Assembly: GCA_037447655.1 (NCBI GenBank)
Contig: JBBHKE010001131.1
Location: 63,475 to 127,474 of the forward strand
Length of the DNA: 64,000 nt
Reading direction: 5' to 3'
From: Zygnema cylindricum
Lineage: Eukaryota > Streptophyta > Zygnematophyceae > Zygnematales > Zygnemataceae
Both the position numbers and the translations under genes were made by a program. Below, piece by piece: positions 56,324-64,000 of the stretch; the first letter of the stretch is position 1; every line of letters starts with the position of its first letter. Below the pieces are notes generated by a model. The model had not been told where the DNA came from. It made no database searches and saw only the letters and a program-made list of their open reading frames with translations.

Positions 56324-56924
56324 TGTTGAGATTCTGAAAAAGTGGCCATAGGATCGACCAATTACGAGACACGAAACTAAGGAAAAAAAATCTCTATATG
56401 AGAAAGTAAGGCTTAATTACTGAACAAGATTATGCGACAAAATAAGCACTCAGTGTAAAATTAGCAGTAGGGGAAATTGGAGAGAATCATTCAGTAGATT
56501 GATGATTAATTTTAATGCATAACATTGATACATTTTTATATGTGTAGGTGTCGTGTAGACCTATGCAACTTGCGTGTCACCTAAAAGAAATATAATCTAA
56601 CTTGTGACACACGTAGACCAATGAAAGACCGCCAAGTATAAAATGTCCGCATGCTTTTTCGTCACGTACACTCAAAATCTGCGACACTTAAACTTGCAGT
56701 ATGGTATAAGTAAAAGACTACGTTTCATCCAAAGCTTGACGTCTACGCTAATGTACCGTGACGTCTACCAAATCATACTTCACATCTATTAAACCGTACA
56801 GGGCTTTGGTTGATTATTTTTCACGTCACATTGACTTCTCTCTCACGTAACTTCTCTCTCACGTAACTTTGACCAAGTTTGACTTTTTGGTCCTTCGCTG
56901 AAAATGAACGCAGACATTTTAACA
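56324..56924 (-). repeat. 5' LTR of the Ty1/copia element
   Basis: 601 bp. Contains a 16-bp tandem duplication (ACGTAACTTCTCTCTC near 56846) absent from the other LTR, plus several substitutions. Confidence 0.9.
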
Positions 56925-56929
56925 AGAAT

Positions 56930-57250
56930 GTGGGGAAGGGAAATGAAGAGGGAAAAGGAAAGGGAGTGCAAGTGGGAGAGGCAAAGGGAGAGGGAGAGAG
57001 AGACAGATTGAGAGGGAGGAGAAAGGGGAGAGGTAGAGGGGAGGGAGAGGGAGAATGAGATGGTGAGGGAAAGGGAGAGTGAGAGGGTGAGTGATAGGGG
57101 ATGAGAAAGGGAAAGGGAGAGGGAGAAACGGATTGAAAGGGGAGAGGAAAGGGAGGCGGAGAGGAGGGAGAAGGAGCGAGGGAGGGAGTGACAAATTAAA
57201 AGGAAAAGGGAAAGGGTAACGGAGAAGGAGCGGGAGAGGGAGAGGAAGGG
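56930..57250. repeat. Long GA-rich purine tract, right part
   Basis: Continuation of the 50340-51204 array after the copia element and its AGAAT duplication. Confidence 0.85.
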
Positions 57251-57252
57251 AA

Positions 57253-57855
57253 TGTTAGGTTATTGGGTGAATCGGCGGATCTGCTGGATTCAAGTTTTCG
57301 TTCAGTTTGTGTTTTGATTCGGTCCTAGTTTAATTTGTGTTCAGTTTGCGTCGGCAGTGTTTGTTACGTCTTCTTTAGTTTGAGCGTCGGTTAATGTTCG
57401 TGTCATTTGGTACTGTACGGTTGATTAATCATTTAGTGCGTAAGACCGTGTACTATAGGTTCAGCGCACGATTAAAGTTCAGCGTCACTTCTATTTTGGC
57501 GATGAAGGTTCCAGTACGTGTGAGGGAATTTTTGTGAAGGAGTGAGTAACGTGAGGAGAAAGTAGGGAAGTCGTGCAGAGTAAGTCTTCCCGTGTATTCT
57601 TATTTAAGGAGAAGTTTGAGTCAAGATTTATTATGCGTGTGTAGTAGTAGATGCATCAGAGTTAAGTGCGAGTGAGGAAGAAGTAGGGTGAGAGTGAGTG
57701 TAAGGAAGAAGTAAGTGAGAGTAAGCAAGTAAGTGAGTGAGAAGAAGAGATGTGAGTGAGTAAGAAGAGTGAGAGTAAGAGTTTGTAAAGGAAGAGCCTT
57801 CGGCTAAACAAAAGTATATTTGGTTGATGTATTTTTTTGTGAAATTGTGACTGTT
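57253..57855 (+). repeat. Dispersed repeat, LTR-like, copy B (compact)
   Basis: About 600 bp, block-colinear with 27857-29895 but without its insertions. Starts TGTTAGG. TTATTTAAGG near 57600 could be TATA-like. No matching second copy in direct orientation bounds a coding interior here, so a solo LTR or old fragment is possible. Confidence 0.5.
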
Positions 57856-58312
57856 TGTGTTAAGCTTCCGCTGTGCATATTATTTCTGTTCGATATATTT
57901 TTGCGTTCAACGATCCTAGTTTTATCAGGGAATGGGGGAGAGGGGGAGAGAGTGAGAGTGAAAAAAAGGAGAGTTTGTGATGCATTGATAGGAAGAGAGA
58001 GGGTGGGAAGAGGGAGAAGGACCAAAGGTGGAGGATGTGTTAGGGAAGAGAGGGTTAGGGAGCATTTAAGTGAAAAGAGATTGAATGGAAGCGGATAGGA
58101 TAGGAAAAAGGAGAGCGATAGTGAGAGATGGAGGGAATAAAAAAAATCTCAGCCAACTTACCTTATCTTTTCATCTTTGAGGTGCTGGTGGGAAAAAGTT
58201 TCAAAAGATGATATCCCTGTCTTGACTGTTCTTCCCCTTACACACAATTGAAATTGATCTAAAAATGATGACAAATCGATGACAAGCACGAAATGGTAAT
58301 CATGGAGGTGAA
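57856..58312. other. Purine-rich non-coding interval
   Basis: GAGAGGG-type sequence at 57930-58130. No gene seen. Confidence 0.5.
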
Positions 58313-58315
58313 TTA

Positions 58316-59054
58316 GGGTGAAGTTCCATTAGACAAAAAGTGAGGTTGTTTACGGAATTTCAGACCTCTCCGTACTACACCGTACCTCTTATTTTGTTTC
58401 TATCCAAAAAACAACATTACAAAGAATCTTGCCAATATTTTCCAACAGTTTTCCATCAGTCTGGGAGTGAACAATGACCGTTAGATATTTTTTACGCGAA
58501 GCATTCGCTTCCAAATTTTCAGTAATTGGTGATGTACCTTGCGAGGTACATCACCAATTACACCAAAATTTGAGCCGCGACATGTTGGATTATGAGTATA
58601 CGTGTCAACATGGCAACCAACGAAAATCAAAAAATTTCGCACACGATATACGCATTCACAAATCCAACACAAAATACAAACGAAATGTTGTAACTCACTT
58701 TCGTCACGCTATTTCTATTGGTGCTCATTCGTCACACTATTTCAGGCGACGCTCATTCGTCACGCGAAAAAACAGGAACAGTAAAAAAAAAAGGTGGTAT
58801 TTGACATGGCGTCTGAAAATAGTACAAAAGTTGTGTTGCACGATGACCTGGTACGCACGTAGTATATAGTATGCAAATGGAGATTTTTGGTCAATGTGAA
58901 AATCATTGACAATTTTCATTATCAAATCTATAGCTACGTGGCGCCACTCTTCTTCTAACACGTGGATAAAAGACTCCAATGGAACTTCGTTCAAAGTGTA
59001 GCATCCTGTAATGTTGGCCGTACGATTACATAATGTCGTAGTGGAACTTCACCC
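58316..59054. mobile_element. PIF/Harbinger-like inverted-repeat element
   Basis: 739 bp bounded by GGGTGAAGTTCCATTA at the left and its near-perfect complement at the right (one mismatch in 16), with TTA on both sides (58313-58315, 59055-59057). A 3-bp TTA target and GGG-starting ends are typical of PIF/Harbinger. There is no transposase frame, so it is non-autonomous. It contains the strong foldback at 58512-58572. Confidence 0.65.
58512..58572. repeat. 61-bp foldback with 17-bp perfect core stem
   Basis: Core arms 58523-58539 and 58544-58560 are perfect complements around loop TGCG. Outer arms CAAATTTT (58512-58519) and AAAATTTG (58565-58572) extend the stem after small bulges. Confidence 0.85.
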
Positions 59055-59057
59055 TTA

Positions 59058-59600
59058 TTAGGGTAAACTTTATGCTTAATAATCCAACATCCTAAAATAT
59101 CGTTATTTTTTGACTCCAATTACTTGAAAGAACCTTAATTAAAGTGAAAACAGTAAATGTTGGGGTCAACAATTAAACGTTAACGTCTTAGTTGAGTCAG
59201 TTACGTTGATTTACGGAGAAATTTTGAACTTTCCACATGCGAGCATGTTTATTTGTTTTTTTGCGAGACACGCGGTCGACGGACGAATATATGCGAACGG
59301 GTTTTTTGGGGACGCGGTTTGATCCTTTTTTTCAAGTGCACATTCATATGCGCACGCGACTATGTTAAATCATTTTTTGTAATTTTTCACTTCATGAAGT
59401 ACAGTTTTGTACGGTCATACACTGACCATACTCCACACTATTTAAAATCGCAATGGATTAGAGTTATCAATGCTAGCTGAAAAGACCCCCTAAAAAGTGT
59501 AAAGATTAAAATATAATTATTAATTCTATTTAAGAATTTGGGTCAAAATTTGGGGGCACCAAATAAGCATTATTAACGGTAATAGCGATTCATAGTGTAC
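59058..59600. other. Non-coding interval
   Basis: AT-rich and GTAC-containing; ends with AACGGTAATAGCGATTC near 59577-59593, a terminal piece of the 29216 family. No gene seen. Confidence 0.5.
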
Positions 59601-59605
59601 ATTAC

Positions 59606-60113
59606 TGTACAGTAAGGTTCACGCACCTGTACAAAAAGCTTCACATTGACTGTTAAAATTCCAAAAACAAAAATTCTTTGTCTATATTTCGCCATCATGA
59701 CAAGCCAATTTTCGATGAACGACGCTCATTCACCGTGGTTCTTAGTCGTACGCCATCCAAAGGTGCTTCAATACTGTACAAGGAGTTCCTCTATACCGAT
59801 TGAGTGCCGTACAAACGATTCAGTAGCGCTTCCTGAATGCCGTACAACAGATGTATTTTGCCTATAATATTGTGAGAAAGAAAATGAACAAGAAAAAGTT
59901 AAAGAAGAAAAAGACTCTCCACCAAATGAGATTATTTGAATATATAATTGGTTAAACGAAAACATCCACATAGACCTTTATTTAAAAAAACTTCTTCTCT
60001 GTGTGTGACGTGAAGAGTCCGTAGCCATGGCAGTCAGCTTTGTCCTCGTGGCAATGCCGAGCATAGCGTGCCTGGTGGCACTTGTAAGTGGATAATTTTA
60101 CTACCACGGCAAC
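59606..60113 (+). repeat. Duplicated upstream region and first exon of LRR gene (copy 2)
   Basis: Diverged copy of 37127-37688. Homology ends at CGGCAACTA (about 60113), where a Ty1/copia integrase fragment begins, so the downstream part of this copy was lost or replaced. Confidence 0.7.
60027..60083 (+). pseudogene. Orphan signal-peptide exon (paralogue of LRR-gene exon 1)
   Basis: ATG 60027 opens MAVSFVLVAMPSIACLVAL followed by a consensus donor GTAAGT at 60084. It matches 37598-37654 at 15 of 19 residues or better by eye. No downstream exon is present because copia DNA follows within 30 bases. A Pro now sits in the hydrophobic core. Confidence 0.6.
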
Positions 60114-62060
60114 TATCCGTGTCAAGACTGTAAACTTCATTACCGAATGCTTTCATGTGAGAGATATCTGGTTTCCTTCCGGCCCTTCTCTCATAAGGTG
60201 TCATTCTTTTCACGGCTGTACTAAGGACTATATTCTTAATGTAGTTAACATAGTTCATGGCTTCTGCCCAAAACCTTTTACCTATATTGTTGTCGGCCAG
60301 CATACTACGCACACTATCTCATATAGTCTGGTTCAACCTTTCAGCTACCCCATTTTGTTCTAGATTTTTCGGTAAAATTTTGTGATGCGGAACTACCTCA
60401 TCTCTGAAGTATTCCACTAACTGGTTAAAGGTATATTCTCCCCCATTATCACTCGTTATTCTCTTAAAGGGGGTTCCGTGCAACTTCTCACTCTAGGATT
60501 TATATTGTTTGAAGTAAGTTGTTGTTTTAGACTCTGTTTTTAGGAAGTAAACTCTAGATAATTTAGACCAGTTATCAATAATTCTCAACATAAACCTTTT
60601 TCCCTCCGACAGAAGGTACTTTTGTTGGTCCCCAGAAGTCTGTGTCGACAAGATCTAGTACTTTCTCTCCTACATATGTAGCTGTTTTGGGAAAAGGGAG
60701 TTTGTGAGTCTTACCTTGGGCACATCCACTACAATCATCCATCATTTCATTAACCCAAAACTGAATGCCTTCTACTACACCAATCTACTTCATTTCCCTC
60801 AACGTTACACATTGTAGATGCCCGAACAGCTTATGCCAAATAATCAAGTTTGGGAAACCAACATAGTAAGCATTCTTCTTTTTATTCCTCACGTTAAGCT
60901 TAAACATTCCTTGGCTACCCTTATCTGCTGTGAAGTAGACTTCATCCCCATACTTAGCTATAAAGACTCCCTTTCTAGTGAAGGTATCAAATTCGTTATC
61001 ATCTAATATAGAGGTAGAGACAAGATTTTTACTCAACTAAGGAATGTAGAGTACATGTGAGAAGGTGAGTACAAAAGTCTTACCCTCCACTACGATTTTC
61101 AAATCTACAGAACGCACTACATCTGTAGTAACTACTCTCTCATCCCCATACACTATCACTACAGTAGGGATCTTTCTTTGCTTCGTTAAGAGGTGCCTGT
61201 CAGGACACGTATGCATAGATGCACCTAAATCGATGGTCCATCCTTCCTGTGGAGCTTCCCGAATGGCTTTAAGGGCACACTTCTGTTTACGAGGGATCTT
61301 TTTATCCTCCTGATTTTTGTCTCAAAGGCGCTCCCCATCCTCTTCCTTAGAGGACTCGTCCTCCTCGGTCTTCCCTTTCACTTGTGTGACTACAAGTGCC
61401 TTTTTTTTTCCTCTAGAAGAGCCCCCTCCACAGTTTTCTTGGATCCTCAGCTCCGACTGCTTGGTACACTCTGCCAAGAAGTGTCCTGGATTTTTGCAGA
61501 AATGACAAAGAACCTATGGGGGCCTCAATCGTCCACACAAATCTCTTTCTCCTTTGAAGATGCTGTACGGCTTCTTTGAATTGTTTCCCCACCAGTCTGT
61601 TCTGGTAGCTAAAGCTTGGATGCTATTTCCTCCTCTTGAATCTCAATAGTGTTCTCTTGCACAAGTATCATCCAGACCAGAGTATTCCACTTCCAAGAAC
61701 TGTCATCCATTTCTTGCACTCGGTACACTATGTTCTCATACTCATCAAACAACTTCATGATGAGGGTGTTGACTTTCATTTTCGTTATACCTGTCAACCA
61801 AACACTCTCCATCTCCATATACAAACAAGAGAGATCATTACACTAGTCTAACATTTTCCCCCCTTTGTAAGTGTAATCCCTTAACCTTTGCTAAGCCAAC
61901 TGGAGCTTGTGAATGGTATCAGCTCTATAAATCTCCACGAGAGTGTTCTACAACTCAGCGGCTTTGAGAATGTGAAGGTGAGAGGTTGCTAGAGCTTGAG
62001 TAAGGTGCCTCCTATTTAAATGCTTGGCAGCCATGTTTCTGTATTCTTAAGTTTGAATAT
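60114..62060 (-). pseudogene. Ty1/copia fragment: gag, protease and integrase
   Basis: A second, different copia element on the minus strand, cut off inside integrase at 60114. Read in order: gag with MAAKHLNRRHL and LTGITKMKVNTLIMKLF (about 62030-61620); a perfect zinc knuckle CHFCKNPGHFLAEC (about 61505-61465); protease WTIDLGASMHTC (about 61235; L replaces the usual S/T after D); GAG-pre-integrase NLIIWHKLFGHLQC (about 60840); integrase DTDFWGP, SDNGGEYTF and EQNGVAERLN, giving all three catalytic acids; then NIVLSTAVKRMTPYERRAG and a KAFGNEVYSLDTD end. Several stops interrupt it. RT, RNase H and LTRs are absent here. Confidence 0.85.
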
Positions 62061-63099
62061 CGTTTTCCTCGGTCTTCACGGCCGCTGCTCAAGGTGTCGT
62101 GGCGATAGGAGAAAGAGGTGTCTCCTTCCTTTTCCCCTTTTCGGACACATAGCTGTCCCCTACTTTTGCCTCCTCCGTTGGGGCAGATAATGCTGCATAA
62201 AACCTCACTCCACTAAACCTTGGTGTAATTTCCCAAAGGTTGACGTTTCACTTGTCCACTTACGATACCCTAGTATCAATTTTCACACAAAGCCCCCGTT
62301 ATCAAGGCTTCCCAAGAAATGAACCCACATCCGATGAAGATGGACACCCTAGACGGTGCGCCCATAACCTACAATTTTGTATCCTCCATTGTACTACACA
62401 ATTCAAAAAGCCTCTAGATAGTTTTTGACTTACCCACTTTCAATTAAGACCACTACTACCCAAGCAAGAAAATAGACAATCTAACAGCACCCCTGTGCAA
62501 TCTGGACTCCTTTTAGTCTACAACAAAAAAAAATCTCAAAAAACGCCCAACAAGGCGATTAGTTATTAAGTGGGAAAGACACCAATATATATATCAGCTT
62601 ACTTGGGGAGAGGCGGCTACTTCCTCAATCTTCTAAGTCCTTAACCCCTCTCACAACCCCTATCTGATGATGTACGAAACAATCACAAGACTGTAAAGTA
62701 CAGAAAGGAACTACGGCCGATGTCCTTTTTGTACAGCTTGTGTACAACAAAGCCATGGAGTGGACATCTGTCTCTTTCGGACTTGTCCTCATGCTCCCCG
62801 GGATTCCCGCTTCCCAATGCTATCTTGCCATGTGGCGCCAGGTCATATCATGCCCAAAAAACCGCCAAAGCGGCCATTCCGAGATCTCGGCGATGATGTG
62901 TGTCATCGGATCCTAACAGGACATTAATATATGCCGTTTAAAACAAATGTGCGATAAATTTGTTTCGTGCGGGTATTTGTTTGCACTATATTCCAACTAG
63001 TCTCTATATCCTTTATTTCTCATTCCCTTAATCGGATAAAAGGTCTTAGACAATGTTTAAGTAGCATTCAAACCCTATGTAGTCTAACGAACTCCTACA
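62061..63099. other. Non-coding interval upstream of the copia fragment
   Basis: May hold the 5' leader of the copia fragment. No primer-binding site or LTR boundary was found. The ORFs here lack domains. Confidence 0.4.
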
Positions 63100-63170
63100 A
63101 GAGACCGGTTAGAGCTGACGCTTACGCCTCGCTTTGCTGGTCGGAGGTTCAAGTCCTGTTGGACTCTACC
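63100..63170 (+). other. tRNA-like sequence (SINE head or pseudo-tRNA)
   Basis: GGTTAGAGC, then GGTCGGAGGTTCAAGTCC about 30 bases on, resembles tRNA boxes A and B. AGAGACC (63100-63106) and GGACTCT (63161-63167) pair at six of seven positions like an acceptor stem. The 5' half of the D-stem is missing and the T-stem has a mismatch, so it is not a functional tRNA. Confidence 0.35.
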
Positions 63171-63387
63171 TTTTTGTTAATGAGTGACTTATGTCACTTT
63201 TTGGTCCACCTTATGGAGCTGAGGCAGCCATGGCTCCACCTTTCTCTCTTTCTTTTAATGACTACAACAAGTAAAGGGGCTAGATGGAGGAGGTGGAGGC
63301 AAGTTGCCTACGCTTTCTCTTTTACTTTTATTCTATTAAGACCTAGAAAATACCCCCTAAATCTAGTAATTTCAACAAAGTGTGCAT

Positions 63388-63820
63388 GAGATTGCCATTG
63401 GATACAAGTTCAGTTGGCAAGCTTCGCTTTTGTCCTACAATCCTTACTTTATCTTGTTTGGACGACATCCCATCCTGCCAGGCGCTGCCTTGGCCCAAGC
63501 TGTGGTCCTCTTGGAAATAAATAACCAGGGGACGGTCAAAAAACTGATTGCTGATAGTACCAAAGTGTTCCACCGAGAGATGCCTCTCGCCATGTGGAAT
63601 TTACAAGCAGCTCAACACCGTGATCGGCTATGGTATTCACAGCGCCGAAACGAAAATTATATACCATGGCAACAACGATTTATGCCCTGGGACTTTGTGT
63701 ATAGGATACAACAAAAAACGACACGGTGGATATTTCTGCCGGGCAAGTAATTCTAAAAGTAGTAGAGGTTTCCAACAAGGGAGTTCTTGAAATTCTATGG
63801 GTTCTATTCCCATACAAAAT
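63388..63820 (+). pseudogene. Ty3/gypsy integrase C-terminal fragment
   Basis: Plus-strand frame (63382-63750) reads like the end of a gypsy integrase: SWQASLLSYNPYFILFGRHP (the A-TGYSPY-L-GR-P region), AAQHRDRLWYSQRR, and RFMPWDFVYRIQQKT. After a one-base shift near 63745 it continues as VILKVVEVSNKGVLEIL, the usual following block. Upstream catalytic parts are not visible. It belongs to a different lineage from copies 1 and 2. Confidence 0.7.
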
Positions 63821-64000
63821 AAACAAATCCAAAGATGCTTATCTAGATAGTGCCGACTCTAAGTTCATACAAACCCAAATGACCAAACCCTGGTTAGAAC
63901 CCTAATACAGCTTCACCCCCGTGAAAGAAGACTTTCTGTGTGCTCAGTTCCCCCACAGAATGCAAAGTTAGAATATGAGTATTTGGACACATTCCCCCCC
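63821..64000. other. Right edge, nothing recognised
   Basis: Short AT-rich end; possible continuation of the gypsy fragment's 3' region. Confidence 0.3.

Larger units (their letters stand above)
51205..56924 (-). mobile_element. Ty1/copia LTR retrotransposon, defective and foldback
   Basis: 5720 bp on the minus strand. LTRs TGTTGAG...TTAACA at 56324-56924 (5') and 51205-51788 (3'), target duplication AGAAT at 51200-51204 and 56925-56929. A perfect tRNA-Met primer site abuts the 5' LTR and a polypurine tract abuts the 3' LTR. Gag, protease, integrase finger, RT and RNase H are read in order on the minus strand, but the integrase core is absent and stops interrupt the frames. An inverted copy of RT-RNase H sits between RNase H and the 3' end. 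Confidence 0.93.

Noticed and set aside
63100-63170. Functional tRNA gene
   Set aside because: Half the D-stem is missing, the T-stem is mismatched and no coherent anticodon arm could be drawn.

Overview
The window looks like nuclear DNA of a streptophyte (land plant or charophycean alga; I cannot say which). Reasons: retrotransposons primed by plant-type initiator tRNA-Met, leucine-rich-repeat (LRR) exons of exactly 72 bp with GT-AG introns, a GT37-type fucosyltransferase, and an LRR / Cys-rich / proline-rich wall-protein architecture. Most of the sequence is transposable elements and simple repeats. I can support only two host-type genes, both on the + strand and both apparently related to cell walls.

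Region by region. 1-1180: probable minus-strand LTR running off the left edge. 2669-10446: complete, very young Ty3/gypsy element (two 966-bp LTRs with one difference found by eye, ACATG target duplication, intact gag and pol). Its pol lies in the -1 frame behind a GGGAAAC slippery heptamer. 12.3-13.6 kb: pogo/DDE_1-type transposase remnant (-). 14716-22498: old, dead copy of the same Ty3/gypsy family (GTTTG target duplication). 22.5-31.9 kb: no genes; GTAC-rich dispersed repeats, small inverted-repeat elements and micro/minisatellites. 32064-33983: GT37-like fucosyltransferase, two visible exons. 34.0-37.1 kb: purine-rich minisatellite, a 22-bp satellite and small elements.

37.6-47.0 kb: a split gene whose visible exons give a signal-peptide-like start (link uncertain), an LRR N-cap, seven LRR units (six on 72-bp exons), a ten-cysteine EGF-like hinge, and a roughly 208-residue proline-rich extensin-like C-terminus. 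The layout resembles land-plant LRX proteins. Its largest intron holds a decayed hAT transposase. One LRR exon has lost its acceptor AG. The LRR exons and introns repeat as two-exon modules of about 0.8 kb.

50.3-57.2 kb: long GA-rich tract split by a complete-ended Ty1/copia element (51205-56924, minus, AGAAT duplication). This element has lost its integrase core and carries a 1.2-kb inverted copy of its own RT-RNase H. 57-59 kb: dispersed repeats and a PIF/Harbinger-like inverted-repeat element. 59.6-60.1 kb: second copy of the upstream region and first exon of the LRR gene, abutting another Ty1/copia fragment (60.1-62.1 kb, minus). The right end has a tRNA-like sequence and a Ty3/gypsy integrase tail. 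All homology statements come from motif reading, not database searches.
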